A stretch of DNA of 64,000 nt from Arctopsyche grandis. Its lineage: Eukaryota > Arthropoda > Insecta > Trichoptera > Hydropsychidae. The translations under genes were made by a program, and so were the position numbers. The stretch's first letter is position 1. Each line of letters starts with the position of its first letter. The stretch spans positions 33,311,206-33,375,205 of the forward strand of contig NC_135360.1 of assembly GCF_051622035.1 (NCBI RefSeq), given 5' to 3'. This document shows, one piece after another, positions 1 through 16,000 of this stretch. Under the pieces are notes generated by a model. That model was not told the DNA's origin. It made no database searches and saw nothing but the letters and a program-made list of their open reading frames with translations.

Positions 1-50
1 ACTATCATCAAGTCAACATTTTTTACTAATTTAAACCCACCGAGCACTAA

Positions 51-2929
<2,879 letters not shown>

Positions 2930-3021
2930 GTTTCAATCATCAACTTGAAAATCAAATTTCGTCTATTTTTATACCGTGTACCTTATTTTGTATCGAAATT
3001 TTCTGTAATCTCACGATTTTT

Positions 3022-3027
3022 AATAAA
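3022..3027 (+). promoter_or_regulatory. Polyadenylation signal AATAAA of MCM3
   Basis: A canonical AATAAA lies 93 bases after the MCM3 stop codon, the expected distance for a short 3' UTR. Confidence 0.6.
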
Positions 3028-3199
3028 AAAAATCCAATTGCAAAATGGTCACTTTATTTATTAATATTTATTTAACTAGTGGTTTTAAACTGCTTAAACA
3101 TTTCTAATTCAATAGTTAACATTCACTTGTTTTTTTTATTAAATTTATTTGATCGAAAAAAAAAAATATTCATCGACAGAAACGAATGTTTTTTTTTTT

Positions 3200-3435
3200 T
3201 ATATACGGGAATTGGAGTAGAAATAGGAATCAGGATCTGGGACTGAAATAGAAATCGGAATTTAGAACTGAAAATGGAATAGGGAACCGGAACTGAAACA
3301 GGAATCCAGATCCAGATCAGGAACTGAAAAAGGAATCGGGAACCGGAACTGAAAAAAAAATTGGAATCCGAAACTGAAACAGTAATCAAGAACCGGAACT
3401 GAATAACGAACTGAAACGGGAATCTGGATCCCTGT
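3200..3435. repeat. Degenerate purine-rich minisatellite
   Basis: The phrase GGAACTGAAA..GGAATC.GGAACC recurs about ten times with period near 18-24 bases and heavy drift. There is no coding capacity of note. The stretch 3436-3779 beyond it shows nothing I can identify. Confidence 0.6.
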
Positions 3436-3779
3436 CACCTATTCTTTTAAATGCGAATAAAAGCTAATCGTTTTCAATTTGAAATAATTTATATATCAAA
3501 GCTTCAATTCCTGGACTTTGTGGGAGTAATCGGCATTTCAGGTGTTAAAATTTCTGAAAAAGATTGTATGAAAATGGTAAAAATTTCAATGCTTTTTTTT
3601 TTCATAAACAGATTTCTATAAAATCTACATAATAGAGATTAGAATAGTTTTCTTATATTAAATTTTCATAATGGCGGTAAACGTTTACGCGGAGTGGTGC
3701 CAGTTTTTTTTATCATGTTTTATGCTCTGATTATGTTATTCTTGAGAAATTCTTCAAAATGAAGAATGAAAATATTACG

Positions 3780-4060
3780 AACTCATTAAGTGCCTGAACA
3801 AAGGATACGTTGGAATTCTCACAGACCTGGGCAAGTTTATGCGTAAACAATAGACTCGCCATGATAGACCTTTACGTGCCTAGACAATAGACACACTAAC
3901 GGATCGGGGAAGCTGTGCTGTGCAACCTGTCCTTTATAAGGAGGTATGCACATGCGGTAGAGCAGATATTCTGGAGCGAGCGACGGTTTTGTGTGGACTT
4001 CAGGAATCATTAAATAAATGTTGTGAAGCGACTGGCCTTTCATTTGGATCCTGAACCCAT
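3780..4060 (+). mobile_element. Degraded solo-LTR-like fragment
   Basis: It shares the promoter-like CCTTTATAAGGAGGTA segment, the AATAAATG.TGTGAA polyadenylation segment and the TTTCATTTGGATCCTGAACC end with the complete LTRs at 8669-9022 and 47010-47701. Its 5' end is not recognisable. It is an old copy; no internal retroelement sequence adjoins it. Confidence 0.55.
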
Positions 4061-4594
4061 ATTATTATTTTGGGGCGCTATGGCTCTTGTTAACTTTGGA
4101 GATTTTTTTTGCTCTTTTGCACTCAACACTGTTGGAGCGTGTATTGTAACTGTCATGGCCCTAATCAAAACCCACTCTATACTCATAATAAAACAAAAAC
4201 AACATTGGATAAAACTTTCTTTTTAATTTTTATAAAATTATTGAACTATTGCACAAAATAGTTACACAGAATTGTAATCTTACACATTTCTTCGTAATGT
4301 AAAAATAATCAAGGGCTGGTCTTAACGTATACGATACATATCTACACGCGTGCAATGGCAAACAACCATTTCACACGCGTAGCAATTCAAACAATTTATA
4401 TTAACCTTAGTAAAAGTTGTTTTGTCATTTTAAAAGTACGGAGTTGTTGACGAAACACGTATTGATAAAATGCTGCTTTTGTCCCCGAGTCACTCATCAC
4501 AACATGGAAATAAAAATGGGTACGAATATCTTTTAAAATTGAAAGTGGCATGCATTCCCATCACGTACAATGACAACACCGATCAAATTTCATA

Positions 4595-4682
4595 CACGTC
4601 GAGATCTGTATCGATACCGATTGAGATTTGTATCGCGCTACTGATACTGATACTGATATGTATCGATACAGATCTCGGCGTG
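4595..4682. repeat. Inverted repeat with 22-bp arms
   Basis: Arms 4595-4616 and 4661-4682 are complementary (CACGTCGAGATCTGTATCGA against its reverse complement with few mismatches). They enclose a loop rich in GATACTGATACTGA. It is probably a small foldback element. AT-rich DNA from 4700 to 5648 holds nothing I can support. Confidence 0.5.
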
Positions 4683-5656
4683 AATGGGACCTTTACATAA
4701 TGCAAGAGCCGAACGTAAATTGGCAATACGAAAGCAAAACAACAAAAAAAAAAGTATAAATTCACTTGGGAAACAATCAACTATTGTAAATATACAATAT
4801 GTAGATATTTAAATTCAGTACTTTATTTTATTACTATCAAAAACACGGTAATCAATTTGGATATTTTTTTAATTTTATTAAATTTAAACTATGAAAAAAT
4901 TTCACAAAATAACCAATTTCGATTTTTATCAGAATATATCATCAGGTACTGAATTTTATGAGATCAGAATTAAATATTTAATTCAACTGATTGCCATATT
5001 TTGTATTGCTTCAATTTTTTTTTAATAATATAAAATCTCGAGCAATACGACAAATATTTGCAATACTAGACAAAATTTGCGCTATCGTTGACTCGAAAAG
5101 GCACAAAAAACAAACGGGGAAAATTCATTTTCGGACACAGACTTTTTACATAGAAATTAATATGTATGTGTATATTTAAAAATATTTTTTTTTATTATTT
5201 AATACATTATTGAAAATGCTCCAACAATCTCGGTATAGTAAATAATTATTATTTAATAATAAAATAATGAAGGGAATTTTTATGTCACGTAATTTGTACC
5301 ATGAAGCTATATATGTACAACAAAATATGTATTATTTTTTTTTTGTGTCAAGATCAATTTTCACCTTATATTTTAGCACTAATACTTTTATTATGATATA
5401 TAATACAATCGGAGTCGTAAATTTATTTTAAACCTAATCAACGACTCCCGTCAAAGCAATTGTTTAACCCTTTCTACTCGAGTCAATTCTGGCTCTTTTA
5501 AATTCATCAAAATTTAAGTCGACCGCGTTTTGTAAAACAAGTTCATATATACAGTACCTTTTATATCAAGAAGCCTAAAATTGAAATACAACACAAACCA
5601 TCAAATTATATCACCTTTTAAAAAGACACAGAGCTCATACAAAATGTGGGGATGCG

Positions 5657-6373
5657 CAGTGGCGGAGTTACGTTTATGCGCGCACGTACGCATTTCCGAA
5701 AACGCATCAAATACGGCTTTCTTCTTCATTCGGTAACCGACACACATATTTAGTCATCAAGCGACTGTTGAAAATCGTTTATTTTAATCATACATTCGAT
5801 TCAACAGCGTTTAATTTCCACATATTGTATGTGTAATGTGGGGGGCTGTATATTTGTATATAATATATACAGTGGCGGATCAAGTAAATGAGGGGCCCCA
5901 AACGCATTTGGAATTTGAGGCCCCTACTTCAGTAAAAAAAAATGCTATCATCGTTTTTTACCATGCTTTTCAGTATATAGTTTTTCATTAGGATTTTACA
6001 AAACCTTTTTTATTATTATTATTTATTTACTACTAGTGGTTTTACCCGGCTTCGCTCGGTATTTTTAATATAAACCGCTGAAACATTTTATTAAATAGTT
6101 TTATTCTATTTAAATTTATTTGAATATATTCATTTTCTTTTTAATTAAATTTAACATCACGGATTCTACAACCCAAACCTTACATAGTTACTTACATTAA
6201 ACCTTACAAATATTCTCTTTCGAAATTATATATGTATATGTGAACAATGATAATATTTTGTAAGTTGTAAATTTTGGTAGAAAAGGCGCTTAATTTTAAT
6301 GTATGATAAACCGCCACTGTATATATAATATAAAGCACCCCCCCAGAAATTTGTAAATGTAAATCCGCCACTA
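5657..6373. mobile_element. hAT-like MITE with exact 8-bp target duplication, hosting a second one
   Basis: Ends are CAGTGGCGGAGTTACG and ATCCGCCACTA, giving an inverted terminal repeat of about 11 bp. The flanks GGGATGCG at 5649-5656 and 6374-6381 match exactly, as expected of hAT insertion. A related element (5870-6319) sits inside it. No transposase frame is visible. Confidence 0.7.
5870..6319. mobile_element. Nested hAT-like MITE
   Basis: Termini CAGTGGCGGATC and ACCGCCACTG are close to those of the enclosing element. Flanks AATATATA and TATATATA agree at 7 of 8 positions. Near 6040 it contains CCCGGCTTCGCTCGG, a short hairpin-forming motif often seen at repeat ends in invertebrates (from memory of the motif). 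Confidence 0.6.
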
Positions 6374-6381
6374 GGGATGCG

Positions 6382-8668
6382 TGCCAAAAAAATCTATGAT
6401 GTGCAAACAAATCAAACAACTATACAATCACAATAAAGGCTGGACATTCAATGCCGACGATGCAATTAATCAGCAACACTTACATTACATATTACGAATA
6501 TCATGAACACATGTATGATAGGTGTGATGCCCGAGTGGCACAAATGTTCAAAAATTGCACATCAATTACTATCCGGGTTATTTGCGTCGATTTTGGCGCA
6601 ATGGAGTGATTAAAAGTATGCACATATATATCATATAAAAACGTCAAATAATATTTAAAGCTGTAAAATCCCCAATGTCAAACGTCGACGGGGGAAATGT
6701 ACAAAAATTGGCGTTACATTCCAACAAACAAAATGGCGAACTGGGTTAGCCTCACGACCTGCCATACTAACCCAGACCTAATGCGAGTTTTGCGAGTGGA
6801 AAGGGTTCATTTTAGTCAGTTCAAAGCACACATACATGATCGAAATCGAACTCAAGCCGCCGACTGATTACACATTAAGTTCATAACTTGAAATTGCACC
6901 AATCGGCCGAGGGTTCGAGTACGATCTGCCGCATAAGCTTGGTATCGGACACGAATACACACATACTTTTAACAGTAGTTAAAATTAAGTACAATTACAT
7001 TCTTTGGCCGCTTTTCGCCTTATTATTAATTGTATGAAAACAAAAACAAAGTACAGCCACCTTCGATATATAAAATCTTTTGCACAATCAAAGCTGATTG
7101 AAGAGTGCTCATCAAAAGAGTTTTACAATCAATCGACGGCGGCCATATCACACACTTTCGGGACAGCGCAGCATTTAGCTCAAACTTTAAACACAAACAG
7201 CTTAGATTCGACAATAATTGGATGTATCAAAAAATACAAACGTCCGCTTTCATAAGCGTCGCTCTCCGATTTACTTAGACATGATAGAATTACGTTGACA
7301 AAGAAAGAAAAAATGCATTCACAAGAGGAATACTCGACACGGCGTATTTAAAGAGCACTCGGAGTATATGTACATTACATATATAATAAAAAATAAAATC
7401 ATAACATGACTGCGATAGGTATAAAATCATACTGGCCGAATTCTGCGTAGATACTATTTATGATATATATATATACTCAACCAATTTTTTTTTTAAAATA
7501 CATAAATAACAATACATTTAAAACAAAACCAATTTTTATCTTTTTGAAATATAATACTTATCATTAAAAAAATTGTATATATATATATTTATGTACATGT
7601 AAAATCATATCAATAAAAAAAAAAAAACAATTCATAGTGAAAAGTTCAAATAAAAATGGAACACTTTGTGACAACAAATATACCTATGTAAGTAAGACAT
7701 ATACAAAGTCATCTACAAATCATACAAGATTGATCTTTGACAGAAATAAAAATATTTACCAAATAGAAATTTATACAGATTGATTATTCATTTACTTAAG
7801 CATAGCTCGCTAATAATGTATGTAATTTTCTAATATTATCAGCGTCGTTGTGAAATTTTTGCCAGACCGAACAGATTCCCTTAAATAACGAGTGCGACAA
7901 AAATGTCCCCACTTGATCAGTTATCGTGCAACTTAAGCGCATGCGCTTGTTGGACGTAGCGCATGCGCGAAGGCATGCGCTTTACAGTTGAATGGGCGCG
8001 TTTCGACGGATTGCACGCACTCCTGAACCGTATTATGGTATTCTTGCAACTTTTCGTGCGCCATGTCGTGTCTTTCACGACACGTCTAACACTCAAATCG
8101 GAAGAAATAATATATTTTATAGAATATTATTGAAATTTTCCGCTACTATACTAAAAAAAATATATATAAATGACGCTTTAAGTTTTGGAAACAAAATATA
8201 ATATAACCTCTGAAGAAGTGAAGAGTAAACTAAAAGAGTGGCACAGTCAATGGTGTTGAACAAGTGTGGACAGTTGATTGCATGCGTCAACGCATACGCC
8301 GTAAGGCAGTGAGCTGTTTTGGGTCGTAGTTTATATTATATTTTGGGCGAGAACCTTTTTTTTCGACTGATGAAGGACGAACGCCAGTCAAGACATTGAT
8401 ATTCTTCTCGCATCCTTTGAAAGGAAATAACTGCAATGAATATTTGTGGCATTTTAGTACCGGCTCTGCCCGTTTATTGAGACTATTTTTGTATGAAATT
8501 ACTGTTAACTAAGTACTTTTTTCTAGGAGACGAATGGTTAAATGTAAGAACAAGCCTCAATACAAAAGTAGGTATAAACCTCCCCGACAGAGAAAAAAAG
8601 GAAACGACAGATTCTAGCTAAAATATTTACATTGTTATTGATTTATTTTATTACAATACATATTATAT
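6382..8668. other. Intergenic stretch without recognisable genes
   Basis: There is no convincing coding exon on either strand. Notable only are palindromic GCGCATGCGC-type motifs at 7935-7985, a possible B-box-like GGGTTCGAGTACG near 6910, and AT microsatellite tracts near 7470 and 7580. Confidence 0.4.
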
Positions 8669-9022
8669 TGTAACGTGGGAACATGAGAGAGAGAGAGTAT
8701 CCACTGTCTGAGTGCATTCATAGGTGAACAATAGAGACCCCGGATTAGGCTAACGGGACTCAGTAAGCGCCCGAACCAAAGGATACGCTGGAGTTCTCAC
8801 ATACTTGGGCGAGTGCGTGCGTAAACAATAGACCTTTACGCGCCTAGACAATAGATACATAAATAGGTCGGGGAAGCTGTGGTGTGCAACTTGTCCTTTA
8901 TAAGCAAGTACACACATCTGATTATTCTCGATAGTTTCGTGTGCACCTCTAGAATCATTGAATAAATGCTGTGAATCGACTTTGCCCTCTCATTTGGACC
9001 GTGAACCCACCCTTACTCGACA
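8669..9022 (+). mobile_element. Solo LTR (354 bp) with 4-bp ATAT target duplication
   Basis: It starts TGTAACGTGGGAAC and ends TACTCGACA, flanked by ATAT on both sides (8665-8668, 9023-9026). It carries a TTTATAAG promoter-like motif and an AATAAATGCTGTGAA polyadenylation motif. No internal retroelement sequence adjoins it. Target choice and 4-bp duplication suit a Gypsy-type element, but the family is inferred. Confidence 0.7.
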
Positions 9023-9800
9023 ATATTTATATTGAAAACCCCTGTCAACTGCATCTACAGAAAATCCTGAAAAAACGAACTACGCCCAAGTATAGCTCGC
9101 GTGGCGACCAGCGCCGTATCGTAAATTGAAAGCGAACGTTGATGGCGAAGACGATCAAGTGGAGACATAGCTAAAGATCGATCAACAATGTAACACAAAA
9201 TATAACAACAAACAAAAATAGAGCCTCGAAACAACAACATACTGATCAAACGGAAGAAAGAAGAATAATGACGTTGCAAGCGCCGATAAATTCCTTGTGA
9301 TATAATATCTTAAATAAGTCGCAACCCTCACCGGTGAAGTATCATTGCAAATATCTCAAATAAAACAATACACAAGAATAGAATAAAAACCAAAGAACAA
9401 ACAATACTATGTAAAACGATGACATATACATATATATATATATATATATATTTTTATTCTATACACACATTTAAATTTTGTAGCAAAACTAACCGTTTCG
9501 TGGACAAATAATTGCAAAAAATTCATAACTTTGGGCATTGTATAATACAATACATACAGTACATCCCAAGATACTTTTAAAGCAGCCGAGTATTCTCGGC
9601 GTCCACGAAGGGATCAAGAAAATGGCGCTTGCAACGTCATTTCAATTGTACTATTTTGCATCATCATGCGGGTCGGCCTCGACAAAATTCACAATGATGC
9701 AGCTCGGCATACGACACACTGAAGTATTTTTAAAAATTACACAATGATAATGAATATATTAATTGCACTGTTAAAAATCATTATTAACTAATTAAAAATA

Positions 9801-9837
<37 letters not shown>

Positions 9838-10005
9838 TTTTCAATTAACTATTGATTTTTTTTAAATGTTGCTGTGTGTTGAGATCATTGTTTCAAACAC
9901 ACACACATACACACACACACACATATTGATATACTAAAATCACATTGTTATAATTTTTTTTTTTTTTTAAATAAACCTATATTTATAATATGTTAATGAA
10001 AGGAT
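9023..10005. other. Intergenic, microsatellite-rich stretch
   Basis: It contains (TA)n runs near 9425-9450 and 9807-9834 and a (CA)n run near 9898-9922. No gene is supported. The 3' UTR of the minus-strand zinc-finger gene probably occupies its right end. Confidence 0.5.
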
Positions 10006-13000
10006 CTATCCTTCGGTGGTGACGGGCTCCCTCGCGTGGTGGATTTTGATGTGCTTGTTGTGATTGGACTTGGTGCTGGACGCCTTGCCGCAGATGTTGC
10101 AGGAGAAGGGCCTCACGCCCGAGTGCACGGTCAGATGCTCGGTGAGGTAGTAGCTGCGGTGGAAGGACTTGCCGCAGTCGGGCACGTCGCACACGAACTT
10201 CTTCTCGTTCTCGTGCTCCTTGACGTGACGCTGGCAGTTGTACTTGCGGATGAACTGGCAGCCGCAGTAGTTGCACGTGTACGGACGCACCGACTTGTGC
10301 GCGTTCATGTGCGACACGTAGTCGGCCTGGCGGATGAAGGCCCCCTTGCAGAGGGCGCACTTGAACGGCTTGCTGGAGCGGTTGGCGTGCGTCCACTTGT
10401 GCAGCTTCAGGTTCCACTTGGTGGTGAAGTTCTTGTTGCAGATGACGCACGAGTGCGGCTTGCCGCCCGTGTGCGTCTTCATGTGCATCTCGATCGACGA
10501 CTTCAGGTAGACGTTGTTGCACTCGGTGCACTCGACGTTCTCGCTCTTCCGCTTCTCGTCCGGCACGAAGTACTTGTTGTGGGTGCGGCGTATGTGTCGG
10601 GTCAGCGACGCCGTGTGGATGAACTTCTCGTTGCAGTGCAGGCACGCCTTGGGTCGGTCGTCGTGGATCTCCTTGTGCCACGCGAGCTTCTTCTTCGAGT
10701 GGAACACCTCGCCGCAGAAGCACACGTAGTCGCGCAGCTTCTTCTTGATCTGAAAGTGGTGGCGGTTGCGGTGCTGGACCATGTTCGAGTGCCGTCTGAA
10801 GTACAGGTCGCACAGGCTGCACTTCACCGGCGTCTTCCCCGTGTGGATGTTGTAGTGCTCGATCATCTTCTGTTTGGTGATGAAGCGTTTGTCGCACGCC
10901 GAGCATCTGAAACGTTCGGGCGAGCAAATTAACACCGTGTACCATTCACTCTCGAGAAATACTAATTTTCAAAGGCACTCAAGAACAACTTCCACAATAA
11001 AGGATCAGCACCCTCGGATAACCTACAAATACCCACTTGAAGCTATTGTGTGGAATTCTAGTGCACAAGTTCTTCTTGAGCACCTTTGAAAGTTAGTTTG
11101 AAAGTTGAGATTTATATCATATTATAATCTAAAAAAGCATTTAAATTCAAGCTTATTGAACTTGAACATTTAAAAATATACAATTTCAATATTTCGAATT
11201 GTGCAAAACGTAGAATATTCGCTTTTTTTACAATTCGAAATATTGATCTTCTGTATTATAATATGCACCCATATATTATTTGTATGTATATTATTATATA
11301 TGTGTCATTTTGAACAGAAATTTTTCATATTTTAGCCTATTTGACTGATAGCCTGCGCTCATTATTATTTTAATAATTGCATGTTAATGTACGAGTGAAT
11401 TTTGATCTAGTCTCTTCTATTTGGGCCTCGTGGGGATGTTTTGTATGTACGGCTGGTTCTTGTACATGTATATATTGGTGCCGACTGTTGATGAAGGACA
11501 TTTTTAATTTTTCTCCTTAAATTTAACTATGTTTTGTGACTACTTCTATTATTGTTTGAACTTTTGCTACTATTTTTTTGTTATGTATTATACATGTCTG
11601 CTCTAGAGTTTATTCAAGTCATTATTTATGTAGTAAATAGTTGGGCAGATCGGACACAAATAATAACAAAAAACATAACCGGAAGGGAAATTATCAATCT
11701 ATATTAAGTTTGACCCACTGAATTCGAATATGAAATTGATTTTTGTTGGATTGCTCTTATTTATGAGATATTTTACATACATACATATATAAATATATAC
11801 CAAGAAGCCTAACAGGTAAACCCCAATGCGCCTTTCCGGCCAATTACAAACGATATACATTTTTTTTTTTATATAAATCGTCAAATTTCGTGATGGTGAA
11901 AAACTCGAAATTTGCGAGAAATGGTTAAAGGTTGCCCAATTTATTGGAACCGTTTCAATGAAAATCAGATAAATTGACAAACTCTGATAGGAAACGATCG
12001 ACCTGGAGTCACAAACCAAGGTCTGGCCAACAGCAACCAGTAGGACTCGAACCCGTGATCACTATGTTCGAAAGCATATATGCTGACCACTAGTCCACGC
12101 TGCTGGTTATATATGTATGAGCGATTGAGAAAATGTGCAATTTTTTTACTCTAAAGGTGCTCGAATTAGTAAGTTCAAATAAAATAAAAAAATATTGAAA
12201 TTGAAAAATTAGAGAAGTTAGTTCATAGTATTACGGAAAAAAAATATTTTTGACATTTAAAATTCCCTAGATAATTAATTATACGTATTTTAAAATAATT
12301 AAAAACAACAATCAATAAAAAAACATCTGACTATGGATTCCAATACTCATTTTTGGCACAACAATACTAGATTTAGAATTAATTACTGCAAAAGCCAACG
12401 TGCGAACGTGAGCGAGTGAGATGGAGTGATGCGCTGTCCATTCTTTATCTCGCTCTGGACATACGCATACCTTCTAAACAACCTCACTCTTTAACTCAAT
12501 TTAAAATCATTTACCGCTTGAACTTGAGCGTTTAGATAATAATAAAAAATGCATATAAATGCGGTTAAGTGACATATTCGCAAAATAAGCTCAAAACCTT
12601 ACAGAAAAAAGTATATTTTCACTTTTAAAATTCGATAGCCAATTAATTATAGGTATTTTAAAACAATAAAAAATCACAATCAATAGAAAAAACATCCGAC
12701 TATTGAAAGCAATACTGACTTTTGGCACAGCAATACTAGATTTTGAATTAATTACTGCAAAAGCCAAAAATCCGTAAAAAATTGCACATATTTGTAAGCG
12801 CTCATATCTCTTCAACGAGAGTAAGCCAACAAAAAATATTTCCATTTTCGAATTCAGTGGGTCAAATAAGTTTAGATTGACTTATCTACACTCCGGTAAG
12901 TAAAAAACGTGATTTTTTGTTGCTCAGTGTTATTTGTGTAGTACTAATTAAGCATAATTACTTGTGATCGAACAAATTACTTACTAGCAATTGCTTCCAC

Positions 13001-16000
13001 CTTTTAAACCTGCGAGCAAACGATCGACTGCACTCTTGAGCGAACCGATGCCAAAATGGTCCACACTTATAAATAGATAAATATTTGATGGCTATCTCAA
13101 TTTTTCTTTGTTCAATTTTTTAGTGCTACTTAGTATGCAGTCGACCTCAGCATGCGATCTACCTTTGAATACCTCTGAGTCGACTATTTTTTTATTTATT
13201 TGTACCGTAGCAACGACCTGTTTATTATAATTTTTGTTTTTTCCAGCCGCCCCATAATGTTGTCGAAGCATTTCGAAGAAGAAAATACCGACCCTAACAA
13301 CCAAATTTTAAATTAATTGGGCCAACCCCAACTTGACCTGACCCTTAAATAAATAGGTGTTGGCTGCTAAGATATGTTTTAAGTTTTATTTCATCAATAT
13401 TTTCAACACCTATTTATTTAAGGGTCAGGTTCGGTTACGTTAAGTTAGGGTTGGCCCTATTCTTTTAAGATTGGGTTATTAGGGTCGGTATTATTCAGTC
13501 TCACTGTCACACACGAGAACTGAGACCGCATATTAAAGTAAAAACGTGAAGGTAGACCGCATACTAAAGTAGCACCAATTTTTTTTTATATAAAAACAGT
13601 AAACATACCTTTTGAAATTGGTTAAGCCATAAAATTATTATTTCATAACAACAACCTTTCTATAGAACATTCCCTGATTTCTGTGAATTCAATGTGAAAA
13701 TGACTAACCAATTTCAATTGAATTAAATAACAAAAATAAATGCGCCGCAAGCTGATCAGCAGCGGCGACAAGTCAAAGTATCGACACAACGACATACTTA
13801 TAGTCTTTGATTCCAAAGTGGCGTTTGATGTGAAGCTGCAGATTGGGGCGTCGGTTGAAAAACTTGCCGCACGTCAGACACTCGAGCGGGTGGATCTTCA
13901 GATGCTCCGTGTAGTGAAAATTATCGGGGAACTCGACCTTGCACGTGGCGCACACCAGGTCGGGCTTCTTCTTCTCCGACTCCACCTTGATCGACTCCAC
14001 CTTGGGGTTCAAATCACCGCAGCTCACGAACTCGGGCTCGATCGTATTGACCGGCTTGATGTCAGCCTTGCTGGCGAACTCTAACTCGGTCACCATCAGA
14101 CCCGTGTCTATGAGCATCGGAGTGACGGGCTCGGCCTCCGAAGACTTTTCCACCTTTATCTTCAACGGAGCGACGCTTTTCTTCTTGACGGTTTTTTTCT
14201 CCGTGGACATGACAGAATGCTCTTTCGTTCGGTGGACGCGTCTCTCCTTCGGACAGTTGAACCCCATGCCGCACGTTCCACACTTGTACTTCTTCTCGGG
14301 AAGCTTCACCGATTCGACGATCGTCACATTTTCAGAATAAATTTCAGTCCTGAAAAACATTCAATATTATTACAACTAGTCTACATATATTCCTGATGAA
14401 ATACCATCTGGGTGTTTATATTGGCAACAAATTATTAGGTTAGTTTATAAAAGTGGTCAGTAAAAAAATGAATGACAGTGTTACGTACACCGCCGAGTGC
14501 AATAGGATTAGGCCGAGTAGCATCCCAGAGACTGTGTGACCGTTATAATTGGTTTCAAGGATTATCTCTAGACTAAGTGCAAGTAGGCTAAACAATGGCT
14601 GCTATTTGGTCCCTTCTCGGAAGTGACCTATACCATGGTACCGTGGGATCGAATGTCGTGGGAAGACATATCCGAGTACGTGACCATAACAATAGGTAAA
14701 CAAATCAGACGTCGAAGATGTCCTGAGAGACCTGCCCCTTATAAGGCGGTACTTGGGCGATATCAAGACATTCTGGACTGAGCACTGCCAGTGTGTGTAT
14801 CTCCTTAATCATCAAGAAATGCTGTGACACGACTTTGGCCTTTTACTTGGATCCTCCACCCACCCCTACGTAACACTATCATACTAACGAGAACTTGAGT
14901 GCCAAATATTGCGTATTCGCGATTTTAATGGCCACCAAATTGGCCGCTATTGGTCCCTTCTCAGAAGTGAACGATACCGTGGGACTGAGTGTCGTGGGAA
15001 TACATATCCCGGGTACATGCCTAAACAATAAACATCGAAGATGCCCTGAGCGACCGATCCGTTATAAGGCGGTACTTAGGCGATATCAAGACATTCTGGA
15101 TGGAGCACTGCCAGTGTGTGTATCTCCTTAATCACCAATAAATGCTGTGAAACGACTTAGGTCTTTTACTTGGATCCTCCACCCATCCCTATGCAACAAT
15201 AGTTTCGAAATATTTACTGACAATTTAGTTATTTTCGTTGATCAAAAGCTCTGAATAAATTACTGATCAATTAAATGCACGCCGTTTATATATGGCATTG
15301 TAAACATAGATTACATTTGTACAATACTAACAATAAACTTTCATGAGGACTAGGAGGCATTTCAGCATCGGATCCGTCCGAAGGCCACGTTTCTCTCGCC
15401 AGCAAATTATACGAAGTGGATCCGACCATGTCGGAGAACGTCGACGGATCTCGGTACATCTGCAAAATAAAACAAACGTGAACATCGTCGTTAAATCGCA
15501 TTACGGAGTGTGTCGAGGAGAGGCTTACCCCTGCCCACGGAGCGTCCATATCGCCGCTGCTCTCCTGCTCGGACAGTTCCCCTCTGGGCGGCATCTGCTC
15601 GTCGGTCTGAATGTTCAAAGCTTCGGCAGCACTCATAGTACATTTTTCCTTGCCGAGCGAGTTGAAGAAAGAGCTCTTGTCCGCGTGCGCTGTATAATTA
15701 TCGGGAGGACACAACAGCTCGGTGTAATCCTTATTCAAGACGTTGGCTTGGCCGGCTTCGTCCAAGCAGTCGTCGATCTTTTCGTACAGGTTCTGGCTGT
15801 ACTGCATGAAGTTTGTGAACGCAAACTCTTCCTTCTGAGCGACGCCGTTCCATTCGTCCCGATTGTGAGACTCGACTTTCTGTAGATTTTCCGGCGTGTC
15901 GAACGACTTTTCGTTCGAGAACGTCGCCGAATAGGAGTTCTCGTTGATGTACGAGTTGTCCATCAAGGAGAGGATCTGTTTGTTGTTTTCGTTGGTTTTT

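Noticed and set aside
3200-3435. CRISPR-like or regulatory repeat array
   Set aside because: Repeats are degenerate, without unique spacers, in a eukaryotic setting. It is a minisatellite.
10036-10932. 298-codon open frame on the plus strand
   Set aside because: It is antisense to the GC-rich finger exon. Its V/L/A/R-rich translation has no domain, and the frame is a by-product of codon bias.
9983-10945. 320-codon minus-strand frame overlapping the finger exon
   Set aside because: It is a second frame of the same exon, rich in H/P/R/Q without finger spacing. The C2H2 frame is clearly the real one.
13420-13460. Interstitial telomere (TTAGG-like) sequence
   Set aside because: GGTTACGTTAAGTTAGGG wording is short, irregular and part of a TIR element that also occurs at 55.8-57.1 kb.
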